Position numbers and translations under genes: made by a program
Shown: piece after piece, positions 1-8,759 of the stretch
Position numbering within the stretch: position 1 is the first letter of the stretch
How the letters are laid out: each line of letters opens with the position of its first letter
Source of the DNA: a virus
DNA: 55,163 nt
Reading direction: 5' to 3' (one strand)
Virus record (IMG/VR): IMGVR_UViG_3300021976_000002
Span: 1 to 55,163 of that record
Notes under the pieces: model-generated
Told to the model about the DNA's origin: nothing
What the model saw: the letters and a program-made list of their open reading frames with translations, nothing else
The model's database searches: none

Positions 1-127
1 ACTTGTGTACGAAGATCATCGATCTGTTTAGCATGACGCTCTTCTAGATCTTTGACTTCCTTAGAATGGTCTTCCCGTTCCTTTGTGAGAGTGGCGCTGT
101 AATCCTTACGGTCTCCGCTACTCTGTC
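1..127. repeat. Terminal direct repeat, left copy
   Basis: These 127 bases are identical to the last 127 bases of the window (55037-55163). An exact overlap of this length at both ends is what an assembler leaves when it closes a circular or circularly permuted genome, so the unit length is 55,036 bp. A reading frame runs straight through the join, which supports closure over a true physical end. Confidence 0.9.
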
Positions 128-215
128 CCATTACTCTTACCATAAGCCAGGCGAGGAGACCCACGGCACCCAGACCTCCTACGAGGTCCGGAATGTTGCT
201 AGGCAGGACTTCCAC
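1..215 (-). CDS. Membrane-anchored coiled-coil protein, 5' part (gene crosses the circular join)
   Basis: This is the first part of a 111-residue protein starting with GTG at 215-213; the reading continues from base 1 to base 55036 and stops at 54916. A run of five G lies a few bases before the start. Residues about 10-30 (LVGGLGAVGLLAWLMVRV) form one membrane segment, and residues about 40-95 are a charged helix with coiled-coil character (KEREDHSKEVKDLEERHAKQ). It follows the endolysin and precedes the collagen-like and holin-like genes, so it belongs to the lysis cassette; a holin-type or spanin-like role is inferred from position and topology only. No family was recognised. Confidence 0.75.
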   Translation of the reverse strand, partial: MEVLPSNIPDLVGGLGAVGLLAWLMVRVMGQSSGDRKDYSATLTKEREDHSKEVKDLEERHAKQIDDLRTQ

Positions 216-246
216 ACGATACCCCCACGGTATGTACTAGATGCTC

Positions 247-1320
247 TCAGGCATCTTTGACTTCGGGCTCTTCCTCGTTCGCCGAAGTCTTTCCGACTTC
301 AGTAGTGGCTGCTGCGACAGGCTTCATCTGGGGAGCAGGCTCGTCGACCATCCCGTTCAGGATCTCCTTGATGACGTCAAGCTCGGCTTGTAGTTCCAGA
401 CCAATAGTCTTGGCATCAGCCAGTTCCTGAATGGCAGCAATGTCCTTGCCACCACGCCTGACGAACTTAGTCCAGAACTTGTTGGCCAAGGAAGTGCTTC
501 GAAGATCCCTAAGGGACAACATAGCCCTGATGACATCATTGGGATGTGGCGGGTCGATAATCTCCAGGGCGCCCTTACCCTTAGTTAGCATGCCCATGGT
601 ACCTACGGAGATAACCTGAGCCTCCATACCACCAATCAGTACCCATTGGGTAGCTCCGTACCTGCTGACGTAAGGTTTTGCCATCTCGTCCTCCTCTGGA
701 AGTTCGGGCTCTGGTGTAGGTGTGTTGCCAAGCAGTCGATCGATAGCAGCATCGAGCTGCGAATAGCGGAGGCCTCCTGGGTCCCAGTGGTCGTTACCGG
801 ACACATGAACGTGACCCAGGATACCTCGGTAAGCATCGAAGCTAGGACCGGAAAGCCTAACGCCACTGACGTAGGTCTTCTGACCTTCCTTCCACCTTAC
901 TGTCGAGCCTAGTGGAAGGTCTTCCTCTCGATGTAGCTGGACGATCATAGCTGCGATGTCGTCGAAGTGTGACTTGGTCAGATCACCAATCCACAAACCC
1001 CCAACGCTTCGTGCCAACGCGTAGTCAGAGTAGGCTATGATCTCGAGCTGGAAGACCTTGTCTCGGTTCTCTCGCACCACTGTGGAGCTTGGATCACGAA
1101 GTGCTCGAGACGATCTGTTGTTGGAATGGTGCTGTCGGATCTGACGTAGCCTAGGATGATAGGTAGCATTGGGTGAAGATGCTCCACCACTATAGCCAGG
1201 CCAGCTCTCAGTCTCAGTAGTATGAATGACGAACTTTTCTAGCCAGGAAAACAATGCTCCTAGATAGTTGTCCTCATACCACTGGGCTGTGACGTTAGCA
1301 CCCTTAAGAGTCTTCGCCAT
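247..1320 (-). CDS. Endolysin, zinc N-acetylmuramoyl-L-alanine amidase
   Basis: This 357-residue protein cuts the amide bond between muramic acid and the stem peptide to release progeny. The PGRP/amidase-2 fold occupies residues about 10-195: IHTTE places a zinc histidine near residue 33, and GHVHVSGNDHWDPGG (169-183) supplies the second histidine and the metal-binding Asp180. A Pro/Glu-rich linker (about 200-212) leads to a C-terminal region of about 140 residues that may bind the cell wall but was not recognised. The ATG at 1320 is preferred over an upstream in-frame start because GAGGAGG precedes it. It is the only peptidoglycan hydrolase seen. Confidence 0.88.
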   Translation of the reverse strand: MAKTLKGANVTAQWYEDNYLGALFSWLEKFVIHTTETESWPGYSGGASSPNATYHPRLRQIRQHHSNNRSSRALRDPSSTVVRENRDKVFQLEIIAYSDYALARSVGGLWIGDLTKSHFDDIAAMIVQLHREEDLPLGSTVRWKEGQKTYVSGVRLSGPSFDAYRGILGHVHVSGNDHWDPGGLRYSQLDAAIDRLLGNTPTPEPELPEEDEMAKPYVSRYGATQWVLIGGMEAQVISVGTMGMLTKGKGALEIIDPPHPNDVIRAMLSLRDLRSTSLANKFWTKFVRRGGKDIAAIQELADAKTIGLELQAELDVIKEILNGMVDEPAPQMKPVAAATTEVGKTSANEEEPEVKDA

Positions 1321-1471
1321 CCTCATCCTCCTCGCCTTCAGGAAGGACAGCGTGACCCTCTTCTTCGAGCTCAGTCGGATCAACTGGCTCTTGAGGTCCG
1401 TCCGTCGAAGCTGGCGGAGGCACCTTAGCATAAGGGTCCTCGTCTTCGACTCGCTGTACGTTCTCGTTCAT
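1304..1471 (-). CDS. Small acidic protein between minor tail protein and endolysin
   Basis: This 55-residue, strongly acidic and proline-rich protein ends in GEEDEDGEDS. The ATG at 1471 is chosen because AGGGAGAAGG lies just upstream; a TTG eight codons earlier is the alternative. Its 3' end overlaps the endolysin start by 17 bases, so the two are probably translationally coupled. No domain was recognised. An intrinsically disordered accessory of the tail tip or the lysin is possible. Confidence 0.55.
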   Translation of the reverse strand: MNENVQRVEDEDPYAKVPPPASTDGPQEPVDPTELEEEGHAVLPEGEEDEDGEDS

Positions 1472-1487
1472 CGATCCTTCTCCCTTC

Positions 1488-3743
1488 TCAGTCAACGGCT
1501 AGGACGCGGACTGAAAGCTCTTGTTCGAGTTGACCATCAGTACTGTGCAGAGAGATCCCTACAACAAGGCACCGACCGGACAGGCCAGAGATCTCCGGAT
1601 CCTCAACTCGAATATGGTCGCCCAATTGAATGCGAGGATCCGGAACAGCCAGAGGTAAGTTGGTAATGATGGGCCTAGGCGTTTCCAACTCGGCAGCTAG
1701 CCAGTCACCAAGTGTCTGAGCCTCAGCAAGTGTAGACCTCCAACGACTTCCCGGAACGTTTAGGAAGCGTTGACCTGTAGGAGGGTTATCATCAGTAATG
1801 GCTGTGTAGGTAGATTCTTCACCCCAGATGTTGACCTGCTTGGCCATCATGACAGGTCCAGGAGTTCCATTACCTCCGGCACCAGCCAAGGACACTTCTG
1901 CATCAGGATCGTAAGGCCACAGCATACCAGGACTGAAGACTGCATTGATCATGATCCTACTAGGTGTAAAGATCGTGACAGTGAGCGTCACACTACCTTC
2001 GGAGCCTAGGAGCTTGTCATAGCTATACCTAGGCACTCCAGGTGGTCGAGGACTACCACAGTCATTACGGAAGTCATCGTTACGATCCGCAGCACCAATC
2101 TCGACGTAGCTACCAATGCGCTGAGCACAGTTGAACCTTTGGATACCTGTGTCCAGTTCAATGGCATCGCCATCAAGATCAACGAACCAGGTCGCACCAC
2201 CAAGACTAGCCTGCATCTCCGCCATAGTGTAGACGTTACTATTGCTAGGCTTCTGCGCCAAGATGTACGCAGCAGATACAACAGTCCTTCTAATAGTCAC
2301 TGGCCAATAAGGAACAGAAACATGGGTATACTTCTGACTGATAGAATAGTCCCAGAAGATGTTCTTCAAGGAGTCTCTAGCAGTCACAGTAGTGGCAATG
2401 GGATTGCTTAGGCTAGTAAGAGTATTTCGGTTCTTGAAGCTAAGCCTTCCTGACTCATCAAGCCAGATAGCGCCCGCCTCAGTCTCAGCAATCTCCCCCA
2501 TAACCTCCCAGGCGACCTCATTGCTAATATATGGTGTAGCCTGCAGAGCATTCAGAGAAGGGTCGGCGAAGAATGTTGGCTCCCAGTTAACCAGATTCCC
2601 CTGCGAAGTTATCAGGAAGCTAGTGCTCGCGCGTGAGATACAGGCGCCAGTAACCTGCCCATTGACGGAGGCGTGTGTGGTTGTCCCGCTGCCGGTCCCA
2701 ACCCCGCTAGCAGTTCGCCCGTCGTGCGTCTCAAGGAAGACTGAGGTAGGCCCGCCGAAGCCATCGGGTATGAACATTACCCGCACAGGCCCGTTGATCG
2801 GAACTCCTCCGAGAGCAATGCTACATATCGTAGTAACCCCTCCACCCGAGTTCGTAGAGGTGACGGAGATGGTTGTGGAGCTAACCACAAGCCCGACGTT
2901 GGGGTTACCAGTTGTCGCGGTGTGTAGTCGGATGGCTGAGGTTGAGGCCTGACTCGCAGAGCTGAACACTCCCTGTATTACAACGCCCGTAAGCAACAGA
3001 GAGGACCAGAGCCAGTTTGTCTGAAGGTCGTAGCCCTGGTTCGAAGCTACGTCAGGCCAGACCCCATAACCCCAAGGAGCAGGCTCCCAACTAAGACCAG
3101 CAGCGGCTGCATTGCTTCTATGAAAGCCCGAACCAGGAAGAGGGTTCCTACCACCCTGCATCGGCACATGTAGATCGACGTCAACATATCCATTAATGGG
3201 GAACGTGTTGATCAGTGGGTTTGGAGTACTTTCGAACCCAGCCTTACGAGCACAAGCATCCAAGGCCCATAGTGCCGTTAGGTACATCGCATTGGTAATA
3301 GTACTGTCGCGAGTATACATACTAGTAGCAACCGGCAACAACGTTATTAGCTTACGGAGCAATGAAGCGTTATCCTGGATATCTACATTAGTAGCAGAGT
3401 CCAGAGACTCGCCCGCATTAGCATGAGCAGTACCAGTGAAGATAGGTACTTCAGCATCATCATATCCAGCACTAATAGTTACTGGCGTCTGCAGTTCAGG
3501 TGTATCCGGAATCGCCTGGAACGGACTCAGAGGCCTATCAACCTGAACATCATCCGGGACGAGATCAACTGAACCAGAAGCGATTGATAATCCTGCGACA
3601 CCTCGAACCTGTTCAGGAAGGAATCCACCAACCTGTCGAGCAACAGACCAGTCTCGAGCCTCACCAGCCCCATCGACCTCTACCGTCGAAGTGGGGCTGC
3701 TCTCATCAAACTGTGTAGGCCATCCAGCAGGAGTTGGTTGCAT
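1488..3743 (-). CDS. Minor tail protein (tail hub / receptor-binding type)
   Basis: This 751-residue protein lies third downstream of the tape measure, where actinophages place the large tail-tip proteins. The N-terminal 120 residues carry short beta-rich segments of the kind seen in tail hub proteins (PVTISAGYDDAEVPIFTGTA). The middle section (about 240-400) is rich in Gly, Ser and Thr and looks like a lectin-like beta-sandwich. The C-terminal section ends in IQLGDHIRVEDPEISGLSGR, typical of hub proteins. It is separated by one base from the upstream gene. The hub assignment is by position and composition; no catalytic motif was seen. Confidence 0.75.
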   Translation of the reverse strand: MQPTPAGWPTQFDESSPTSTVEVDGAGEARDWSVARQVGGFLPEQVRGVAGLSIASGSVDLVPDDVQVDRPLSPFQAIPDTPELQTPVTISAGYDDAEVPIFTGTAHANAGESLDSATNVDIQDNASLLRKLITLLPVATSMYTRDSTITNAMYLTALWALDACARKAGFESTPNPLINTFPINGYVDVDLHVPMQGGRNPLPGSGFHRSNAAAAGLSWEPAPWGYGVWPDVASNQGYDLQTNWLWSSLLLTGVVIQGVFSSASQASTSAIRLHTATTGNPNVGLVVSSTTISVTSTNSGGGVTTICSIALGGVPINGPVRVMFIPDGFGGPTSVFLETHDGRTASGVGTGSGTTTHASVNGQVTGACISRASTSFLITSQGNLVNWEPTFFADPSLNALQATPYISNEVAWEVMGEIAETEAGAIWLDESGRLSFKNRNTLTSLSNPIATTVTARDSLKNIFWDYSISQKYTHVSVPYWPVTIRRTVVSAAYILAQKPSNSNVYTMAEMQASLGGATWFVDLDGDAIELDTGIQRFNCAQRIGSYVEIGAADRNDDFRNDCGSPRPPGVPRYSYDKLLGSEGSVTLTVTIFTPSRIMINAVFSPGMLWPYDPDAEVSLAGAGGNGTPGPVMMAKQVNIWGEESTYTAITDDNPPTGQRFLNVPGSRWRSTLAEAQTLGDWLAAELETPRPIITNLPLAVPDPRIQLGDHIRVEDPEISGLSGRCLVVGISLHSTDGQLEQELSVRVLAVD

Positions 3744-3744
3744 C

Positions 3745-4596
3745 TCACACCTCCTGCAGCACAGCAGAGTAATCAGAACGAGTAACCCCGTACGATTCCA
3801 AGTACACCTCAGGCACGTCCAGGATCGATACCCGTGCGACGCCGTGCCCCGCCACCCACTGGGAAAGAACCACAGGGCTCTCGGCTAGACGAAAGTTGCC
3901 GAACCTCGAAAGCCCTGTAGCGCCGGATTGAATAATGACACGGGCATACGCTGCACCCACTGGAGCCACGGTAGCAGCTAGAGCGATGGGTCCCCAGCCT
4001 GTGGTTGACTTAGTACCAACAACCGCAGCACCAACTGTAGCATTCGTAACGTTGTAGAACTGCAACGAGATAGTCGAAGCCTCTGCCACACTAGGGTTGA
4101 CATAGCCAAGCAAGGCATAGGTGAGTCCTGGGATGACTGGAATCTGTTCTGACTGGGCAGTAGTGGCAGCAGCCATCGACAGAGACTGGTCAGCTAGTAT
4201 AACACCGGCAGCATCCTGAACATCGACCACAGACCTGGTGATCGCACCGCCTGCCGTGACGGTAAAGCCGGGTTCGTCCCCAACAGTGAAGGGAGCAGCC
4301 ACATCAGGCTTGAGCATGTTGCGCTTAACGCTAACCGGATCGTACCACCAGAAGGGACCTCTACCGTACACTCCATGGTGCAACGCCAAGAGGTTGTTAA
4401 TGTCGTTCGGAGTAGCTAGAGCCAGCGACCATTCGAAGGCTCGAGTACCCATTCGACCCTTCTGAACCTTTGCTCGACCGTAGATGGTATAGCTTACCGA
4501 TGTGGCAACGTAGCGGGCAGCAGGCAAGTCAGGAGCAGGACACTTAACGGGCAACAGGTTGCCCAACGGTCCAATGTATGTGACTCCGTTAGCCAT
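3745..4596 (-). CDS. Minor tail protein (distal-tail type)
   Basis: This 283-residue protein follows the tape measure with a one-base overlap of stop and start. The first 110 residues resemble distal-tail proteins (FEWSLALATPNDINNLLALHH, then GPFWWYDP). Residues about 115-250 form a Ser/Thr/Ala-rich beta domain that could be a carbohydrate-binding insertion. It probably links tail tube and tip. Assigned by order and general character. Confidence 0.72.
   Translation of the reverse strand: MANGVTYIGPLGNLLPVKCPAPDLPAARYVATSVSYTIYGRAKVQKGRMGTRAFEWSLALATPNDINNLLALHHGVYGRGPFWWYDPVSVKRNMLKPDVAAPFTVGDEPGFTVTAGGAITRSVVDVQDAAGVILADQSLSMAAATTAQSEQIPVIPGLTYALLGYVNPSVAEASTISLQFYNVTNATVGAAVVGTKSTTGWGPIALAATVAPVGAAYARVIIQSGATGLSRFGNFRLAESPVVLSQWVAGHGVARVSILDVPEVYLESYGVTRSDYSAVLQEV
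3867..3877 (+). repeat. GAACCACAGG motif, copy 1 of 7
   Basis: Exact GAACCACAGGG on the plus strand, inside the minor tail gene at 3745-4596. One of seven exact decamers, all in the same orientation. Confidence 0.7.
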
Positions 4597-7508
4597 TAGC
4601 GTCGACCTCCTCCCAAAGCCTTACCTGTTTGAATAACTCCGTCGATCAATTCGAATGCCACACGGCCGTCCTTAGTCACTAGCTGGACAGGTCGCCTATT
4701 CAACCCACGAGCCTCGTCGATCATGGTCCTCAGCATAGACTCGGACTGCGAGCTCAGTCCGATCGACTCAGGTCCGATCGTTCCTCCGTTAGCATAGCTT
4801 CCGGCAATCTGTCCTCGGTTGATAGCCTCGAGCAAAGACTTGTGACGCTTAGCCTGACTAGCTCGAACTACGTACTCGTCCCTAGACACCAGAGCCAAGA
4901 CATCGTCTGCTCGAGAGTGAGTACCATAGCGCACGCCTCCACCATAACGGAAGTCGTGTGCTACCATTCCACCGGCAGCATAGCCAGTGATCCATCCACC
5001 ACTAGCTCTCAGTCCTGGGTTGACGTACTGAGTACCATCCCAGATGCGGCCCGAGGTCCTGACGCTCACGGTAATAGTCGAGCTTCGGTTTCGTGCTGTA
5101 TTGTTCAGCTCACGCTCGGCAGCACCAATGCCAGTCACGTCGATGTTAGCATTGGCATTAACGTTGCGTCTGTCGAAGGCGGAGAGCTCTGTGTTGGCAG
5201 CTTCAACTTGAGCATCGGCAGCAACAGCACCAGGGGCAGACACAGTAGCTACATAGTCACCCGGAATGAGACCCAGAGTGTTAGCTAGAGTGTTAGCCTC
5301 TTCCTCGGAGTAGCCAGCAGCCACTGCGGCAGCTACGAATGATGCTCGGGCATTCTCCATAGCAACGGAAGCTTGATCAGCTGTGCCAGCATTCTCAAGA
5401 AGAGCTCCAGCAGTCTCAAGAGCCTGACTAGCCAAGTCGTTCAGGGCCTGTTCGTTCTCCCGACCCTTCTCGGTGTTGAATCCAATGGCTACACCAGTCT
5501 CATCGATCGCAGCTGTGGTGTCTGCCATCTGTGAAGCCAGGTCAAGTTGTGTCTGGCGAATGTCAATAGCCAGAAGACCAGCAGCCTGCATCTGGGCTAC
5601 AAGGTTAGCCAGCGCCTCAGCCTGTGTCTGGATGCCTTCAGTAGTAGCATCGAAGTCAGCACCGAGTTGAGCTTGCGCTGCGGCTGCTTCCTCTGTGGAG
5701 GTCGTAGTAATACCGAGCGCCCCGTTAGCAGCCTCAAGTGCGACTTGCTCTTCTTCGTACTTGCCCTTAGCCTCTTCGACGTGACCACTAAGCTCTGTGG
5801 TTCCACCGATGACTTCTTCAATGGCTGACAGCTTAGTACGAAGCGAAGCAGCGTGCTCGAGCTCGTCCTTACTAAGTGCACCAGGTCCTGCACCACCAGA
5901 GTACAACTCGTCCAGCTGTGCTTGGTACTCCTCCTGCTTGTCAACCAGCAACGCCATAGCATCCTGGTTACCAGCAGCAGCCTCAGTCACTGTGTCGAGA
6001 GCGACTCCAGCATCCTTGGCTTTGTCTGCCAACCCCTCTTGTGAGATCTGTGCCGCAAGAACTTGAGCAGCGTTCTCTCCGAAGGCACCAGAGTCAGCTT
6101 CAAGAGCAGCCGTGAAGTCTTCAACGATCTGTCGACCCTTAGCCTTCTCACTAAGGAAGGCGGACAGGATAATGCCAGCGCCAGCAATGGCTAGACCCAG
6201 TACACCACCAGCGATAGAGACAGCTCGCAACGACACACCCAAAGCCTGCGCTGCGATCCTAGCATCGTTGATGGCAACAGTAAGCCTACCCATTCCTGCA
6301 ACACCCAGTGCGACCAAGCCACCGCCACCGACTAGGGCCAGTGCGGCAGTTTGGATACCTGAGGGCAGGTCGTTAAAGCTATTTACTGCTTCTGTTACAT
6401 TCTGCACAACAGTCCGAAGGAAGTTGTTGCTACCCTCGGCCGAGTTGATGAACGCCGTCTCCAGGGCGCCGCCCAGAGCTTCGAGGTCACCCTTCAGGTT
6501 GTCCAGACGAAGAGCGGCCGTCTCAGCAGCGAAGCCTTGATCATCGACTGCGTTGGTCCACTTCTGGATACCACCCGTGCCCTGCTCCATGAGAATGTTA
6601 GCAGCACGAATAGCATCGCTACCGAAGATAGTAGCCAGCGCCTGGTCTCTCTGAGCCTGCGTAAGAGGTCCAAGCTTAGCCTGCAACTGACCAGCGAGGT
6701 CAGCCACACCGACAAAGCTACCCTCAGCATCGTACGCAGCAATGCCCAGGCGCTCCATTGTGTCTGCAGCTTCGCGGGACGGGTTCGCCATGCGTAGCAA
6801 CATCGTACGGAACGAAGTACCAGCATCGCTGCCCAACAGACCAGCAGCTGCGAACGCTGTCAGTGTGCCAACAGTCTCTTCAATGCTAATGCCGAACTGG
6901 TTCGACACCAGACCAGCCTGACGAAGAGCGAACGCCATGTCGGTCACATCACCCTGAGCCTTACCAGCACCAGCGGCTAGCAAGTCAGCAATGTGAGTAA
7001 CGTCCGAACCACTCAGACCGAACTGCGTCATAGCAGTCGCAGCGATCTCAGCAGCGTCGGCCACTTCCAAGTTACCAGCAGCAGCCAAGTCCAGCGAACC
7101 AGAAAGGCCACCGCCAAGGATGTCTGAAGTCGACACACCAGCCTTGGCTAGGTTCTCAATAGCTCCAGCTGCCTCAGTAGCAGAGAAGACAGTCGACTCG
7201 CCAGCATCGAGAGCGGCCTGGCGAAGCAAGCCCATCTCATCTGCAGAGGCATGCGTGGCTGCTTGAACAGCGGACATACCTTCATCGAAGTTGGCAAAGG
7301 CCCGAACAGCTAGACCAGCAGCACCAACCGCGGCGATACCAACAACGCCGAAGGCATTGCTGAGATCCCGAATGGATGCACTCGATCTACCTGACTGGGA
7401 CTCGACGTTCTGATTGAACGCGCCAACAGCGGAAGAGCCTTGACGGAGCCCTGCAGCTAGCCCGGAGACGTTAGCGACAAGCCGTACGGTTACGGTACGA
7501 TCCGCCAT
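4596..7508 (-). CDS. Tail tape measure protein
   Basis: This 970-residue protein sets tail length and occupies the tail lumen. Residues about 30-400 match the TP901 tape-measure core, with helical Ala-rich segments (DLSNAFGVVGIAAVGAAGLA; GQLQAKLGPLTQAQRDQALA). Hydrophobic segments lie near 400-450. The C-terminus carries GGWITGYAAGGMV and YANGGTIGPESIG patches typical of tape-measure tails. AAGGAGGTG precedes the ATG. At about 1.5 angstrom per residue the tail would be roughly 145 nm, which is an inference. It lies directly after the tail chaperones, but a 128-bp gap containing a large inverted repeat separates them. Confidence 0.93.
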   Translation of the reverse strand: MADRTVTVRLVANVSGLAAGLRQGSSAVGAFNQNVESQSGRSSASIRDLSNAFGVVGIAAVGAAGLAVRAFANFDEGMSAVQAATHASADEMGLLRQAALDAGESTVFSATEAAGAIENLAKAGVSTSDILGGGLSGSLDLAAAGNLEVADAAEIAATAMTQFGLSGSDVTHIADLLAAGAGKAQGDVTDMAFALRQAGLVSNQFGISIEETVGTLTAFAAAGLLGSDAGTSFRTMLLRMANPSREAADTMERLGIAAYDAEGSFVGVADLAGQLQAKLGPLTQAQRDQALATIFGSDAIRAANILMEQGTGGIQKWTNAVDDQGFAAETAALRLDNLKGDLEALGGALETAFINSAEGSNNFLRTVVQNVTEAVNSFNDLPSGIQTAALALVGGGGLVALGVAGMGRLTVAINDARIAAQALGVSLRAVSIAGGVLGLAIAGAGIILSAFLSEKAKGRQIVEDFTAALEADSGAFGENAAQVLAAQISQEGLADKAKDAGVALDTVTEAAAGNQDAMALLVDKQEEYQAQLDELYSGGAGPGALSKDELEHAASLRTKLSAIEEVIGGTTELSGHVEEAKGKYEEEQVALEAANGALGITTTSTEEAAAAQAQLGADFDATTEGIQTQAEALANLVAQMQAAGLLAIDIRQTQLDLASQMADTTAAIDETGVAIGFNTEKGRENEQALNDLASQALETAGALLENAGTADQASVAMENARASFVAAAVAAGYSEEEANTLANTLGLIPGDYVATVSAPGAVAADAQVEAANTELSAFDRRNVNANANIDVTGIGAAERELNNTARNRSSTITVSVRTSGRIWDGTQYVNPGLRASGGWITGYAAGGMVAHDFRYGGGVRYGTHSRADDVLALVSRDEYVVRASQAKRHKSLLEAINRGQIAGSYANGGTIGPESIGLSSQSESMLRTMIDEARGLNRRPVQLVTKDGRVAFELIDGVIQTGKALGGGRR

Positions 7509-7568
7509 GAAGCACCTCCTTAAACCCTAGCTCAGTTGAGCTCAGCGAGACTCGATATAGACTCAACG

Positions 7569-7638
7569 AGACTTCGGTTAGACTTGAGTTACCCCTAGCG
7601 CGTGTGGAGTTGTGAGGGCTCAAGTCTAACCGAAGTCT
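7569..7638. repeat. GTCTAAC-family inverted repeat A
   Basis: Two perfect 20-bp arms (7569-7588 and 7619-7638) enclose 30 bp. Each arm contains GTTAGAC/GTCTAAC, and a further GTCTAAC lies just outside the right arm. On the minus strand the loop contains CCCT, then ACTCCACACGCGCTAGGGG, which aligns with the loops of the repeats at 32451 and 33320. It fills the gap between the chaperone and tape-measure genes and would form a strong hairpin in the late mRNA. Confidence 0.9.
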
Positions 7639-8661
7639 AACCGCGTTGGTCTGGTTGCACGACCACAGGCTTTCGAGGTCTCGTTGGGCGTCTGCTTGGT
7701 ACCTTGGGCATCTTCCTGGATGTGAGGAAGTACTTGACCTTCTTGAAGCGTCGCTGTGTCTGTTCAAGCTTCTCGGCAGCCAGCCGTTCCGCTTCGCAGG
7801 CATGACAGACGATCGGGTTAGACACCTGGTAGTAGTACTTGGCATCTGGGTTGTTGGGGTCGGCATCTGGGTGACCTGACTCCGACAGAGGATGTCCGCA
7901 ATACGGATGCGTGTCGGCTTCGTCATCAAGGAGTGCGATGACAAAGTCTCGCTGGTCATCATCCCACTCGCTTTCTGTATCGGTCACCCACCGAAGTGGC
8001 CTTCCCTGATCATCCCATTCAACCACTGTGGTTACTTGCTTAGGCTCCCAGCCTGCGAACTTCTTCCGGCTGATTCCTAACTTAGTGGCTGCCTTGACCT
8101 CTGTCTTGATAACAGGGGCAGACCTTAGATCTGCCCCCGTGTAGGGGTTAGGATCGTGTCCCTGTTCACTTGCTTGGTACCATTGCCCAGAAGATCGAAC
8201 TGGGCATCCGTGATGTTCTCGAGGAAGGTCTTCCACCGCTCAGGAGTGAACTCGACAGAGTCACCGGAGTAGGAAGTCACCTTCATCGTGCAACGCTTGA
8301 TGAGCATGGCGTAGAAGTTCTGAAGGTTGAATCCGACCGAGAGATCGATTCGGTTACCATCACGCGGCTTGCCCGACTGGCGCTGCAGGCTGTTGTATTC
8401 AGCCGAGGAGATGCCAGTCATGTGGATGGTCAGCGTATGCTGAATCATCTCTTCCTCGAGCTGGTCGAGTTCAGCTTGTGCCTGAACCAACTCAGGAATG
8501 TCTGGCTGACCAAAACGCTTGTCGTCCTTCTTGGTCTTCTCGCCCTCAGTCATGTAGGCCAGAAGTTCTTCGCGTCTGGTGTTCAGGTCCTGTCGCATGC
8601 AGATGTCGACAGTCGTCGTGGGGAACTTCGCCCCATTCAGAATTTCATCAACGCTAGGCAT
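7637..8661 (-). CDS. Tail assembly chaperone G-T fusion made by -1 frameshift
   Basis: The G frame (8661 to 8125) and an open frame ending at 7637 overlap by about 110 bp and differ by exactly -1, the standard layout for siphovirus tail chaperones. The likely slip site is the G run on the minus strand at 8138-8134, just before the G stop, giving a fusion of about 340 residues. The T part has paired Cys/His (HPYCGH near its middle, IVCHAC later) and a basic tail. The chaperone pair coats the tape measure during assembly. The exact slip codon is inferred; GGG re-pairs perfectly at -1 there, although the following A-site codon does not. Confidence 0.8.
8125..8661 (-). CDS. Tail assembly chaperone G (unshifted product)
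   Basis: This 178-residue protein lies between the major tail protein and the tape measure, the conserved chaperone position. It starts at an ATG preceded by AAAGGACC. Its helical middle (ELVQAQAELDQLEEEMIQHT) and the acidic/aromatic C-terminal third suit this family. Most ribosomes should stop here; a minority shift to make the G-T fusion. Confidence 0.85.
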   Translation of the reverse strand: MPSVDEILNGAKFPTTTVDICMRQDLNTRREELLAYMTEGEKTKKDDKRFGQPDIPELVQAQAELDQLEEEMIQHTLTIHMTGISSAEYNSLQRQSGKPRDGNRIDLSVGFNLQNFYAMLIKRCTMKVTSYSGDSVEFTPERWKTFLENITDAQFDLLGNGTKQVNRDTILTPTRGQI

Positions 8662-8708
8662 GTTCGGTCCTTTCCTGATGCCTATCGGTATCGGTCCTGA
8701 GAGTATGA

Positions 8709-8751
8709 GGTCCGGGGTAATGCAGGACCGAAAGGGACATTACCCCGGACC
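8709..8751. terminator. Hairpin after the major tail protein gene
   Basis: Perfect 14-bp arms GGTCCGGGGTAATG (8709-8722) and CATTACCCCGGACC (8738-8751) enclose 15 bases. It lies 9 bp past the major tail protein stop and before the chaperone genes. No U tract follows on the minus strand, so it may be an attenuator or mRNA-stabilising hairpin that keeps tail-tube expression above that of the downstream genes. Confidence 0.8.
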
Positions 8752-8759
8752 GGTTCATG

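Noticed and set aside
7471-7962. Minus-strand frame of 163 codons after the tail chaperones
   Set aside because: Ser/Arg-rich shadow frame that covers the inverted repeat and the tape-measure start; no ribosome site.
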